This document shows, piece after piece, positions 7,733 through 17,252 of a DNA stretch of 53,388 bases. Origin of the DNA: Myxococcota bacterium (GTDB lineage: Bacteria > Myxococcota_A > UBA796 > JAFGLY01); assembly GCA_024276675.1 (NCBI GenBank), contig JAJRWT010000041.1:1-53388 (forward strand), in the 5' to 3' direction. Made by a program: the position numbers and the translations under genes. Below the pieces are notes generated by a model that did no database searches, had not been told where the DNA came from, and worked only from the letters and a program-made list of their open reading frames with translations. Position 1 is the first letter of the stretch. Each line of letters begins with the position of its first letter.

Positions 7733-10606
7733 ATGCACACCATTCACGCATTCCTTCTGCTCGTGGGATTCCTGCTGACATCCTCGGATGCACAAGCCGC
7801 CGACAGCGATGGAGACGGCCTGGACGACGATTGGGAACAGACCTGGTTCGGGGACACCTCTTCGCAGGACGGAACGGGCGACCCCGACTCCGACGGTCTT
7901 ACCAACTCCCAGGAACAGAGCCACGGCACCGACCCCACCGACGCCGACACCGACGGCGATCTCCTCTCCGACGGCGACGAGGTGACCGTCTACGGCACGG
8001 ACCCAGCCAACGACGACAGCGACGGGGACGAAGTCACCGACTACTCCGAACTCATGGTGCACGGTTCCGACCCCCTCGTCACCGACACCGACGGCGGAGG
8101 CATCTGGGACGGCAAGGAGATCTTCCTGGACTACACCGACCCCACGGACCCCTACGACGACGCCCTGGACCAGGACGGCGACGGAGTTTCGTACTACAGG
8201 GAAACCCTCCTTGGCACCAGCGACCTGGATGTGGACAGCGACGACGACTACCTGGAAGACGGCGAAGAGGACGCCGATCAGGACGGCAGCTACGAGTACG
8301 ACCTGGACTCGGACGGCATCTTCGATGCCGACGACGGCGAAGAGACCGACCCCACGAATCCCGACACGGATGGCGATGGCCTGGGTGACGGCTACGAGCT
8401 GAACATGTACGGCACAGACCCCTACGTGCAGGATTCCGACGGCGACATCCTGCAGGACGGCGAAGAAGTGGACATGATCTTCGATGGCTACTCCTGCATG
8501 GACCCCGCCGAGCCCGACTCCGACTACGACGGCCTCACCGACGGCGACGAGTGGCTCACCTACGGCACGGATCCCTGTCTGCCCGACACCGACGCCGACG
8601 GCATCTACGACGCCGTGGAGCTATTTGACGCTACCGATCCCAACGATTCCTCGTCCCTGCTGCCCGACGCCGACGGTGATGGCCTCTCCGACAACTACGA
8701 GTCCCAGATCACCGGCACCGACATCGCTGACCCGGACACGGACGGCGACGGTATCGACGACGGACAGGAGACCTTCCCGTTGGACGATCACTACGAGACG
8801 GACCCCATCGACGCCGACACCGATGACGACGGCATCCTGGACGGCAACGAGGGCGGCGTGCTCATGGACGGCGAGCCCGACGGCGGCACGAGCCCCGTGG
8901 ACTTCGACTCCGATCACGACGGACTGGGCGACGGCCTGGAACAGGGCTTGACCGAACCGGAGATCTCTTCAAAGGACCCCGACGCCACGAGTGCCGCCTT
9001 CTCACCCGACACCGACCCTTCCACAACCACCGATCCCCTGGATCCGGATGACGACAACGACGGCCTCTACGACGGCGTCGAGGACGCCGACCACGATGGA
9101 TTCCAGGACGCCGACGAAACCGATCCCGATGATTGGGACACCGACAACGACGGCATGGACGACGGCTGGGAAGTGACCTACTCGGTACCCGAGGCCTGCG
9201 ACCCGGGCGTGGACGAAGTGCTGGATCCCCTGGATCCCGCGGACGCGGACCTGGATATCGACGACGACGACCTCACCTGCCTGGAAGAGTACAACCTCAC
9301 CACCGAACTCGAGGACGGCGAAGTCCAGAACCGCACCAATCCCTGCGATCCCGACTCCGACGACGACTTTCTGCTGGACGGGGACGAGGTGGACGGTGTC
9401 TACGGCGGCAGCGGCGGAACCGATCCCAACAACGAAGACACCGACGGTGACGGCCTGCTGGACGGCGTGGAAGACGCCGATCACGACGGCGAGCTGGACC
9501 CGGGCCTCGAGACCGATCCCACAATCGCAGACACCGACGGTGACGACCTCTCCGACGGCTACGAGGATTCTGACTCCAGCGGCTGGGATACCGACGGTGA
9601 CGGCACGTGGGACGCCGACGAGGGCGAAACTGATCCCCTGAACCCCGACACCGACGGCGACGAGTTGGACGACGGGCTGGAGGTCAATACCTGGGGCACG
9701 GATCCCCTGGACACGGACACCGACGGCGACGGCCTGCAAGACGGCCTGGAGGTGGGTCTGCAGGACGACGCCGACCCCTCCACCAAGACCAACCCCACCC
9801 AGGCGGACACCGACGGCGACGGTATCCTGGACGGTACGGAAGACTCCAACCAAGACGGTGCGGTGGACGCGGGCGAGACAGACCCCCGGGCCGCCGATTC
9901 CGACGGTGACGGGTTGCTGGACGGCGAAGAGGACAGCAACGCCGACGGCAACTTCGACCCCGACTCCGGAGAGACCGACCCCCTGGACGCCGACACCGAC
10001 GACGGCGGCATCGGGGACGGCCAGGAGGTGAACAGCGACGGCACCGATCCCCTGGATCCCCAGGACGACCTCAGCGCCGATCCCGATGGCGACGGTCTCA
10101 TCAACAGCGAAGAGCTGGAGCTGGGCACCGACACCCTGAACCCCGACACCGACGGTGACACCATCTCCGACGGCGACGAGGTACTGGACCACGTGGGCGG
10201 AGGCGGCTCGGTCTCCCAACCTCCCGACACCGACGGCGACGGCACCATCGACGCCCTGGACCTGGACTCCGACGGCGACGCCATCCCCGACGCCGACGAA
10301 GCCGGCGACACCGATGTCTGGTCCATCCCCGCCGACACCGACGGCGACGGCATGCCCGACTTCCGGGACCTGGATTCCGATGACGGCGGCGTGCCGGACA
10401 CCACCGAGTACGGAGTCCATGAAACCGACCCGCGGGACCCCTCGGACGACGGCCGCGGCTGGTTCGAAGGGAACGTCACCGGCGGCGCCAGTTGCGGAGC
10501 CGTCCCTCTTCGGCCCGGGCGAACGTCGCTGGCCCTGCTCCTGCTCATGGCACGGCTCGTCATGCGCACCAGGAAACGAGAATCCTCCCAGGGGCCCCGG
10601 TCATGA
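7733..10606 (+). CDS. Giant secreted thrombospondin type 3 repeat protein with MYXO-CTERM-like tail
   Basis: 957 residues. Residues 1-22 are a signal peptide cut after AQA. Almost all the rest is Asp-rich calcium-binding repeats of the TSP3 form D.DGDGL.DG.E....TDP, with Thr-Asp-Pro turns recurring roughly every 20-40 residues. The C-terminus has a single Cys (GGASCGA), a hydrophobic stretch (TSLALLLLMARLV) and a basic end (RTRKR), like the MYXO-CTERM or GlyGly-CTERM surface-anchoring tails. Each repeat should bind Ca2+ in DxDxDG loops, giving a long rigid rod on the cell surface. The stop overlaps the start of the OmpA-type gene (ATGA), so the two are translationally coupled and probably act in one envelope structure. 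It may serve in adhesion or as an outer layer. Confidence 0.85.
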   Translation: MHTIHAFLLLVGFLLTSSDAQAADSDGDGLDDDWEQTWFGDTSSQDGTGDPDSDGLTNSQEQSHGTDPTDADTDGDLLSDGDEVTVYGTDPANDDSDGDEVTDYSELMVHGSDPLVTDTDGGGIWDGKEIFLDYTDPTDPYDDALDQDGDGVSYYRETLLGTSDLDVDSDDDYLEDGEEDADQDGSYEYDLDSDGIFDADDGEETDPTNPDTDGDGLGDGYELNMYGTDPYVQDSDGDILQDGEEVDMIFDGYSCMDPAEPDSDYDGLTDGDEWLTYGTDPCLPDTDADGIYDAVELFDATDPNDSSSLLPDADGDGLSDNYESQITGTDIADPDTDGDGIDDGQETFPLDDHYETDPIDADTDDDGILDGNEGGVLMDGEPDGGTSPVDFDSDHDGLGDGLEQGLTEPEISSKDPDATSAAFSPDTDPSTTTDPLDPDDDNDGLYDGVEDADHDGFQDADETDPDDWDTDNDGMDDGWEVTYSVPEACDPGVDEVLDPLDPADADLDIDDDDLTCLEEYNLTTELEDGEVQNRTNPCDPDSDDDFLLDGDEVDGVYGGSGGTDPNNEDTDGDGLLDGVEDADHDGELDPGLETDPTIADTDGDDLSDGYEDSDSSGWDTDGDGTWDADEGETDPLNPDTDGDELDDGLEVNTWGTDPLDTDTDGDGLQDGLEVGLQDDADPSTKTNPTQADTDGDGILDGTEDSNQDGAVDAGETDPRAADSDGDGLLDGEEDSNADGNFDPDSGETDPLDADTDDGGIGDGQEVNSDGTDPLDPQDDLSADPDGDGLINSEELELGTDTLNPDTDGDTISDGDEVLDHVGGGGSVSQPPDTDGDGTIDALDLDSDGDAIPDADEAGDTDVWSIPADTDGDGMPDFRDLDSDDGGVPDTTEYGVHETDPRDPSDDGRGWFEGNVTGGASCGAVPLRPGRTSLALLLLMARLVMRTRKRESSQGPRS

Positions 10607-12513
10607 GCCCTCGAAGATCCCTCTCCAGCTACCTCCCTCCCGCCTTTCCCGCGGCCTCGGAGCATTCCTTCGACCCCGGCGCATCGCCCCGCTGCCTCTC
10701 CCGCACAACGGCATGGGCTGCACTCCTGGCAACGGCCCTGGCCATGCTGGCGCCGCTTCTCTCGCCTCCCGTCCTGGCCGCGGAGCACCCCGACGCCAGG
10801 AACACCTCGGTGGACGCCAACCCCTACCACCTGGACCCCACGGGGCTGGGCATACTATCCACCGGATCCGGCGAAACCCTGGGAACAATGGTACCAGCCG
10901 CGCTCATCACGCTGGGGCAGATCTACCGCCCCATCGTGCTGGAGAGCGACGACGGCGAGTTGCTCAGGACCCTCGTTGGCAACAGGCAAGCGCTGGACAT
11001 CTCCGGCGCCATCGGCCTGCACGGGCGCTTCGAGGTGGGATTCCTGCTACCCATCGTCCTGCACCAGGCCGCCTCCTACCCGGGTCTGCTGCTGGGAGAC
11101 GTCTCCTCGGCGGGAGTCGGAGATCTCTACCTGCTCCCCAGGACCCCCCTGCTACGCGAATCCCGCCACCTGCTCTCCCTGTCCTTCAACGCCCCCCTGA
11201 GTCTCCCCACCGGCAACTCCAACGCCTACATGGGCGTGGGAGGAGTCACCTTCGAACCGGGTTTCACCGGCTCAAGGCACCTGGGGCCCCTACAGTTGGC
11301 CATGTCCCTGGGCTTTCGTATGCAGCCCAAGACCACCATCTACAACGTCACCGACGCCAACAAGTTCACCATGTCCCTGGCCGCCGCTTTCCAGCCCGCG
11401 AGCGCCCGTTGGCGTGCCGAGGCGGAGATCACCAGCGCCATCCCCGCCGCCACCCCCTTCCAGAACCCGGACGATCACTACGCCGAGGCAGTACTGGGCG
11501 GCCGCTACCGCCTGCTGAATCGCCTGTCGCTGCTGGCGGGCTGTGGGACCGGACTCTTCACGGGAGTTCCAAGCCCCGTCTACCGGGCCTTCCTGGGAGT
11601 CTCCTACGACTACCCCAGGACCGTGGACCAGGGCGATGACCGCGACGGAGACGGCATCGCCGACGCCGATGACGGCTGCATCTCGCGCCCCGAGGACCTG
11701 GATGGCTTCCAGGACACCGACGGCTGTCCCGACACCGACAACGACGAAGACGGCATCGACGACGCCGACGACGCCTGCCCGGACCTGGCCGAGGATTTCA
11801 ACGACCAGGAAGACGAAGACGGCTGCCCCGACGCCGACACCGACGGCGACGGCATCGAGGATCTGGACGATCCCTGCCCCGACGAACCGGAAGACCTTGA
11901 CGGCTTCCAGGATGAAGACGGCTGCCCCGACGCCGACAACGACGATGACCAGATTCCCGACACCGACGACGCCTGCCCCGACCAGCGCGAGGACCTTGAC
12001 GGCTTCCAGGATGAAGACGGCTGCCCCGACACCGACAACGACCAGGACGGCGTCCCCGACATCGACGACGCCTGCCCCGACGAGCCGGAAGACATGGACC
12101 AGTACGAGGACGAAGACGGCTGCCCCGAGGACCAGGCGGTGGCCGTCATCACCTCCGAAGAGATCGTCATAAAGGACCAGATCCACTTCGAGACCGCCAA
12201 GGCCACCCTGCGTCACGAGAGTCTGGCCACACTGGACGAAGTGCTGGGTATCCTGGAGCGGAACCCCCAGGTACGCGTCAGCATCGAGGGCCACACCGAC
12301 GACGTCGGCTCGGAGCGCTTCAACCAGGAACTCTCCGAGGCTCGGGCCAGGTCCGTGCTGCGCTACCTGGTGGAGCACGCCCAGGACTCCTCCTTCATGG
12401 AGGACCGTCTCAGCATCGAGGGCTACGGAGAATCCCGCCCCATCGCCGACAACTCCACTCCTGAGGGAAAGGCCCGCAATCGCAGGGTGGAGTTCAAGAT
12501 CCTCAAGGATTGA
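10603..12513 (+). CDS. OmpA-family outer-membrane protein with TSP3 repeats
   Basis: 636 residues from the ATG at 10603, which overlaps the previous stop. The N-terminus is long, with a hydrophobic signal core at about 37-58 ending VLAAE. Residues about 60-340 look like an outer-membrane barrel (alternating segments, a YRPIVLES stretch, and GRFEVGFLLPIVL). Residues 340-510 carry five near-identical acidic repeats ending CPD..ED.D.F.DEDGCPD, the TSP3 linker seen in OprF/OmpA-like proteins of this phylum. The OmpA peptidoglycan-binding domain spans about 525-636, with IEGHTDDVGS and the NRRVEFKI end. It would tether the outer membrane to peptidoglycan. Coupling to the upstream giant TSP3 protein suggests that the two share a surface complex. 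Confidence 0.9.
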   Translation: MSPRRSLSSYLPPAFPAASEHSFDPGASPRCLSRTTAWAALLATALAMLAPLLSPPVLAAEHPDARNTSVDANPYHLDPTGLGILSTGSGETLGTMVPAALITLGQIYRPIVLESDDGELLRTLVGNRQALDISGAIGLHGRFEVGFLLPIVLHQAASYPGLLLGDVSSAGVGDLYLLPRTPLLRESRHLLSLSFNAPLSLPTGNSNAYMGVGGVTFEPGFTGSRHLGPLQLAMSLGFRMQPKTTIYNVTDANKFTMSLAAAFQPASARWRAEAEITSAIPAATPFQNPDDHYAEAVLGGRYRLLNRLSLLAGCGTGLFTGVPSPVYRAFLGVSYDYPRTVDQGDDRDGDGIADADDGCISRPEDLDGFQDTDGCPDTDNDEDGIDDADDACPDLAEDFNDQEDEDGCPDADTDGDGIEDLDDPCPDEPEDLDGFQDEDGCPDADNDDDQIPDTDDACPDQREDLDGFQDEDGCPDTDNDQDGVPDIDDACPDEPEDMDQYEDEDGCPEDQAVAVITSEEIVIKDQIHFETAKATLRHESLATLDEVLGILERNPQVRVSIEGHTDDVGSERFNQELSEARARSVLRYLVEHAQDSSFMEDRLSIEGYGESRPIADNSTPEGKARNRRVEFKILKD

Positions 12514-12658
12514 TGCTTCCTTGCGCTCTCCGGGCAGACCCGGAGGTCCACGGAGGGCCGGCACTGGATCTGTACCCCTGGATTGCGCCACGGGTTATAG
12601 CTCTCTCCCAGGTGGAGTTCCGCGGGGCTCCAATGCCAAGCAACGAAAGAACCATCCC

Positions 12659-13093
12659 ATGAAGCCCACCCCGTTCCTGCTGCTCGCCTCAATCGCCTGT
12701 GCCACCAGCACCCAGACAGTGCCCACCGAGCTGGACCCCTTCGATGGCCGCACCTGGGCCACCCAGGAGTTCGACCTCCTGCCGGATCAGAGCTACCACT
12801 GGTGCGAGGACCTCATCACCGACCAGGGCTTCGACGCCGACACCCGCTGCGGGCAGTGCTTCGAGCTGGCGGAAGGCGGGCAGTACAAGCGCACCTGGTG
12901 GACCTACGACGACCCCAGCGACGGCAGCAACGACACGGTCACCGGCCAGTGGGAATCCAACGGCTCCTGGGACCAGAACTCAGAGTTCGTGTACATGGTG
13001 AACGGTTCGGCCTGGAACGTAATCCCTCTACGAGAGGCCGCGTCGTTCTACGTGGATACCATCGGCCTGGTCTACCCCTGCCCGCTGGAATAG
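12659..13093 (+). CDS. Small secreted or lipoprotein-like hypothetical protein
   Basis: 144 residues from ATG 12659. The N-terminus MKPTPFLLLASIACATST is a signal sequence with a possible, non-ideal lipobox (SIA-C19-like position). The mature part has paired Cys (CEDL, CGQCFE, YPCPLE), many Trp/Tyr and Gly-Ser-Asp turns, suggesting a small extracytoplasmic beta domain with disulfides. No family is recognised. It follows the OmpA-TSP3 gene by 145 bases and precedes the RlpA-like gene by 36, so it belongs to the envelope gene group. Confidence 0.65.
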   Translation: MKPTPFLLLASIACATSTQTVPTELDPFDGRTWATQEFDLLPDQSYHWCEDLITDQGFDADTRCGQCFELAEGGQYKRTWWTYDDPSDGSNDTVTGQWESNGSWDQNSEFVYMVNGSAWNVIPLREAASFYVDTIGLVYPCPLE

Positions 13094-13129
13094 CGCTGCG
13101 GGGTCCAGCGACCGGGTTATCCCATCCCC

Positions 13130-13531
13130 ATGCGTTACAAGCTCCCCCTGCTGTGCCTGGCCGCCCATCTGCTGGGTTGCGCACCGAAACAGGTGGAGAC
13201 GGGCCTGGCCTCCTGGTACGGCCCCGGCTGTGCCGGTAAACCAACGGCATCGGGGCGCGTATTTCGGCCCCGCCGCCGCAGCGCCGCCCACCGCTCCCTC
13301 CCCTTCGGCACGGTGGTCCTGGTGACCCGCGCCGACACCGGCGGGAGCGTCCGCGTGGTCATAGATGACCGTGGCCCCTACGTGGATGGGCGTATCATAG
13401 ACCTGTCCAGGAAGGCCGCACGGCGCCTGGACATGCTGGAAGAGGGGGTGGTGCAGGTGGAACTACGGGTCATCCGCTGCCGCCGTGGCTGGCAATGCCG
13501 CCAGGCAGAGACGCCCAACCAATACAGGTGA
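13130..13531 (+). CDS. RlpA-like double-psi beta-barrel lipoprotein
   Basis: 133 residues. The signal sequence ends in the lipobox LLGC, giving an acylated Cys at about 17. The mature part starts GLASWYGPGCAGKPTASG, the classic RlpA opening, and continues with LPFGT.V.V and the catalytic-type DDRGPYVDGRIIDLS segment. Family members are septal-ring-associated lytic transglycosylases that cut naked glycan strands; the conserved Asp (DDRGP) is present. It lacks a SPOR domain, so it is a minimal form. It converges with the MFS gene, with two bases between them. Confidence 0.88.
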   Translation: MRYKLPLLCLAAHLLGCAPKQVETGLASWYGPGCAGKPTASGRVFRPRRRSAAHRSLPFGTVVLVTRADTGGSVRVVIDDRGPYVDGRIIDLSRKAARRLDMLEEGVVQVELRVIRCRRGWQCRQAETPNQYR

Positions 13532-13533
13532 AT

Positions 13534-15138
13534 TCACGCGGCCTTCACCTTGAAGTCCTTGCGGACCCACTTCTGGGCCACGACCAGCAGTATGGGTGAA
13601 ATGATCGCGATACCGAAGAAGATTCCCCACATGGTACCGGTGCGCTGCTCCAGCCCGGCTTCGGCGGGGGGGCAGTATCGCTCGATCATGTAGCCGGAGT
13701 ACAGCAACGGCACCAGCACCTTGGTGAGGAACCAGGGTAGCTGCGCCACCCCCATGTACTCGCCGGTGCGGCCTTCCGGCGCGATCTCGGCCGCGTACTG
13801 CAGGAAACGAGGCTGCCATATGGCCTCGCCCAGGGTCATGAACAGAATGTAGGCCAGCAGGCCGTAGGGATTGGCTCCGAAAGCCAGGATGGCCGCGGAG
13901 CCGGCCATCACCGTGGTGCCGATGATCATCATCTTGTAGACGTCCATCTTGCGGGTGGCCGCCGCGATGATGGGCACCAACACGAAGATGAGCAATGGGT
14001 TCGCGTTGGCGGCAATCTCGAAGTACTGCCCTATCCAGCCGGTATATGCCCGGTTGATGTACTGTGGCAGGATCAACCAGTTGTAGGTGAACAGGGTCTG
14101 TACGGGGATGAGCGCGAAGATGAAAAAGAAAAAACGTGCATTGGCGAAGGGGTGCGCCGCGATGACGGCCACCACCCTGGAACGTGGGCTGGCGGGGAGC
14201 AAGGGAATGACCGCCGGCAACAAGACGATGAAAGCCGCGATCCCCCAGCCCCAGGGGCCCCAGTAGCGCCATGCGATGAACACCGCCAGGAGCATCAATG
14301 CCACGACCATGTGGACGGGCACGCGCTTCGGCAGGGCCGCGGCGGCTGCTTCTTTACGGATCCTTTCTTCGCGATCCGCTTTTTCCTGGACGGTTTCATT
14401 GCCTTCTTCGGCTTCTCGTTCGGCCTTGGCCCTCGTCGTTGCGTCGGCCACCACCTTCCGAGTGAGGATCAACCAGGTGGCAGCCAGTGCCGCTGCCGTG
14501 AAACCCGTGTAGACCCAAAAGGTGCCAGGGATACCAAGCCCGAGGAATTCTTCGTCGCGAAAGAAGAAGGCAAAGGTGGGCAACCAGCCGCCCAGGTTCA
14601 TGAGGGCGTAGAGCATGGCGAAACCCATGGCCGCCGTCTTGGGGGTGGTGAACTGCCGAACTCCCGCGTAGGCAGCGGGCTGGTACATGCCGTAGCCAAT
14701 CACGATGAGCAACATTCCAGCCAGGCTCACCAGGTGCAGAGGCGACCAGAGCCCACCCTGCAGTTGGAGCGGTGCCCAACCGGCGGACAGGAGCGCACGG
14801 CCTGCCAGCATGAGTACGAAGGCGCCGAGAATGGCCCGGCGCACTCCCCACCTGTCTGCCAGGGTGCCCAGGAAGAACATCGATATGGTTATTCCGGAGG
14901 TGAGCACCATCACCATGCCGTGGGACCACTCGTCGGCGTGCACGATCCCCTTGAACACGTAGTCCGAGAAATACATGGCCAGGTAGCCCAGCATCCCGAA
15001 GTACACCATGCCCTCGATGGTGTAGGCCAGGTTGATGCCCCACAGAGCGCGTGGTGCGTGTACCAGGTCGACAAAGGGCTGGACTATTTCCTGGAGCGGG
15101 CTCTTGGGGGTTTGTTCTTCGCTGTTTGGAGCAGCCAT
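13534..15138 (-). CDS. Major facilitator superfamily transporter
   Basis: 534 residues from ATG 15138 behind an AAGGAAGG ribosome-binding site. About twelve hydrophobic segments are split by a long charged cytoplasmic loop at roughly 240-275 (KAEREAEEGNETVQEKADREER). The motif LADRWGVRR between segments 2 and 3 is the MFS signature A. A GYGMYQPAAYAGVRQF segment resembles the peptide-transporter-like (POT/PTR2) or nucleoside-type branches, but the substrate cannot be told. The gene stands alone on the minus strand, facing the RlpA-like gene. Confidence 0.85.
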   Translation of the reverse strand: MAAPNSEEQTPKSPLQEIVQPFVDLVHAPRALWGINLAYTIEGMVYFGMLGYLAMYFSDYVFKGIVHADEWSHGMVMVLTSGITISMFFLGTLADRWGVRRAILGAFVLMLAGRALLSAGWAPLQLQGGLWSPLHLVSLAGMLLIVIGYGMYQPAAYAGVRQFTTPKTAAMGFAMLYALMNLGGWLPTFAFFFRDEEFLGLGIPGTFWVYTGFTAAALAATWLILTRKVVADATTRAKAEREAEEGNETVQEKADREERIRKEAAAAALPKRVPVHMVVALMLLAVFIAWRYWGPWGWGIAAFIVLLPAVIPLLPASPRSRVVAVIAAHPFANARFFFFIFALIPVQTLFTYNWLILPQYINRAYTGWIGQYFEIAANANPLLIFVLVPIIAAATRKMDVYKMMIIGTTVMAGSAAILAFGANPYGLLAYILFMTLGEAIWQPRFLQYAAEIAPEGRTGEYMGVAQLPWFLTKVLVPLLYSGYMIERYCPPAEAGLEQRTGTMWGIFFGIAIISPILLVVAQKWVRKDFKVKAA

Positions 15139-15301
15139 CGGTTGACCTTCCTTTCTTGCGATCTTTCCGCTCCGACGAAGGGAGCCTTTTTTGGGAGGGA
15201 ACTATTAAGGCCTTCGTGACAGGATGGAGTACCCTACCTGTGAAATTCTCTTGAAAAGGGCGCCACCATGCCTCGAGCGAATTCCACGCGGATAAACGAG
15301 T

Positions 15302-16057
15302 CTACCTGGTGGCCCGCGCCACCACTCTCGCGCCGCCCTTTCCACCCTCCAGGACCTGCGCGATGTTTGCGCGGAAGGCGGAAAGGGCGTCATCGACGGC
15401 TCCTTCACCGAAGCGAGCGTCAAGCTCCGGGCGGGCCCGTCGGGCCGCTTCCAGGAAGGCACGGTAGGATTCCGTGTAGGATCCACCAAGGTCTTCCACG
15501 GCCAGGACCTGGAAGCCCGCCGAGATCAAGTGTTCCAGCAACCGTTCCAGGGAAATGACATGAGCCATGCCGCCGGGCCGTGCCAGGCAACTCTTGGAAT
15601 CGCGCAGTGTATAGACATCGGCGCCGAAACGACCGCCGGGCCGCAGGACTCTACGGACCTCCAGGAAAAAAGCAGTCTTGTCGGACAGGAAGCCCACCAT
15701 GCACATGGCGGTGACGGCGTCGAAGGAGCCGTCACGGAAAGGCAACGCGCTGGCGTCCCCTGCTACCAGGGCAAGGCCGGGATGCAGGCGTCGGGCCAGT
15801 CGTAGGCTGGGAGCCAGGAGATCCACCCCCACGGCTCGAAGCCCGTTGGCGCGGGCGAAGGCCACGGTGGCTCCGAAGCCGGAGCCCAGGTCCAGCATTC
15901 GCTGCCCGGACACGAGGTCCATGGCATTCAGCAAGTCCCGGGTTTCGCTTTCACCCCCCGGGTGAATGTGCCAGTGGCCTCGCACGGCCTGGATGATGCG
16001 GCGTTGATCGTGGTTCACTGCTACTCCGGGTCTCACAGGGTGAGTGACGGGGCTCAT
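15302..16057 (-). CDS. Class I SAM-dependent methyltransferase
   Basis: 251 residues from ATG 16057, which overlaps the hexokinase stop (ATGA). The Rossmann motif I is MLDLGSGFGATVAFA, followed by GVDLLAPSL (motif II acidic end) and the PFRDGSFDAVTAM segment of motif IV, typical of Methyltransf_11/UbiE-like enzymes. The substrate is unknown. Translational coupling to a hexokinase-like gene is odd and may mean a shared sugar or glycolipid pathway, or simply a shared promoter. Confidence 0.85.
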   Translation of the reverse strand: MSPVTHPVRPGVAVNHDQRRIIQAVRGHWHIHPGGESETRDLLNAMDLVSGQRMLDLGSGFGATVAFARANGLRAVGVDLLAPSLRLARRLHPGLALVAGDASALPFRDGSFDAVTAMCMVGFLSDKTAFFLEVRRVLRPGGRFGADVYTLRDSKSCLARPGGMAHVISLERLLEHLISAGFQVLAVEDLGGSYTESYRAFLEAARRARPELDARFGEGAVDDALSAFRANIAQVLEGGKGGARVVARATR

Positions 16058-17232
16058 CGCCCCAGGGCGGCGCAGGCGGCGCCCAGCAGGTTGGCGTCGG
16101 CGGTCCTGCAGATGGACACGGGCCTGTGGTCCAGGCGGGCCAGCGTCCTGGCCACCTGCCGGGAGTATCCCCCTGCCCCCCAGAACAGGCCACCCTCCGC
16201 CGCCAGCAGCAGGGGGCCCCGGGCGCCCATGGCATCCGCCAGGCCCAGCACGGCGGCCGCCACCATGTGGGCCGACCGCCGCAGGAGCGCTCCAGCCAGC
16301 TCCGCCCCGGGCCCACCGGAATCCCGCAAGGCCACGAGGGCCTCGCCGGTCCCGGGTGCCCCCTTCCGTTGTTCCGGCGGCAAGGCAGCCCGCAGCAGAC
16401 GCGGGAGGTAGAACCCCGAAACGGCCTTTTCGAAGCGCTGTCGACCCGGGTTTTCGGAAGCGGCGTCCACCAGGTCGTCCAGGTGGCATAGCCCCGGCGG
16501 ATGGAAGTTGCCGGATTCCATGTTGAAGGCCATGCTGCCCGACCATTCCGGAGCTGCTCGGGACAGCTTTGGCGCCATGCCTGGCGGGACGAAGGCGGCC
16601 ATGTTGGTTCCCGTGGCCAGGACCAGCCCCAGGACGCTCCCGGGCCTGGCGGATTCGTGCTGCCGGGCGCCGGCCAACAAGGCGGCTACGGTGTCGTTGA
16701 GCACCCGCACCCTGGATACCTTCACCCTGCGGCGGCCCAGCGCATCCACCAGGCGGCTACCCACTTCCGTACCCTCCACGCCACTGACCCGCACTCCCTT
16801 GGTCCAGCGCAGCAGCCGGGCATCGCCCGTGGACAGGGACTCGCTTGGATAGGAAAAACAGAAGCCCAGGGGCATCCCGGGATCGGGGTTCAAGCTTGCC
16901 AGCAGGCGGGCCTGAATGTCGAAGAACTCCTCACCGCGCAGCTCCCCGTCGTTCCGGCCTGCTGGAAGCGAGATCTCCGGAGATCTTCGCAGCACGCGCT
17001 GCCCACCACGGGGAAACAGCTCCAGCAGGGCCGCCCGGACACGAGTACCGCCCGTGTCCAGAACCAGGGCCCTGCCAGCCAGGCCCCTGGCCGGAGGCCC
17101 CAGCCAGGCGGGAAGAGCCCTGATCTGCCCACCGTCCCGAGCCAGTCCCTCGGCGATCCGCAGCGACAGCTCCCCTTTCAAGCGCCCAAGGAGAGCCCCA
17201 TCCAGTTCGAGTCTCGAAAAGTGTCGTGTCAA
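16054..17232 (-). CDS. Hexokinase of the eukaryotic type
   Basis: 392 residues; the first codon is TTG (17230-17232) with a GGGAGA site upstream, 20 bases after the VWA gene stop. It matches the hexokinase family rather than bacterial ROK or Glk glucokinases: phosphate-1 loop VLDTGGTRVRAAL, substrate loop FSYPSESLSTGDARLLRWTKG, catalytic LNDTVAALLAG (Asp as base), phosphate-2 LATGTN, then a FNMESGNFHPPG glucose-contact segment and GRQRFEKAVSGFYL. All four landmarks appear in order. It should phosphorylate a hexose with ATP in the cytosol. Hexokinases of this class are uncommon in bacteria. Length fits a single-domain enzyme slightly shorter than the yeast form. Confidence 0.88.
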   Translation of the reverse strand: MTRHFSRLELDGALLGRLKGELSLRIAEGLARDGGQIRALPAWLGPPARGLAGRALVLDTGGTRVRAALLELFPRGGQRVLRRSPEISLPAGRNDGELRGEEFFDIQARLLASLNPDPGMPLGFCFSYPSESLSTGDARLLRWTKGVRVSGVEGTEVGSRLVDALGRRRVKVSRVRVLNDTVAALLAGARQHESARPGSVLGLVLATGTNMAAFVPPGMAPKLSRAAPEWSGSMAFNMESGNFHPPGLCHLDDLVDAASENPGRQRFEKAVSGFYLPRLLRAALPPEQRKGAPGTGEALVALRDSGGPGAELAGALLRRSAHMVAAAVLGLADAMGARGPLLLAAEGGLFWGAGGYSRQVARTLARLDHRPVSICRTADANLLGAACAALGR

Positions 17233-17252
17233 GGCGGTCTCCCAGCAGGAGT

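Noticed and set aside
9002..10420. Val/Gly-rich 472-residue frame on the minus strand
   Set aside because: It is the mirror of the Asp/Gly-rich TSP3 repeats.
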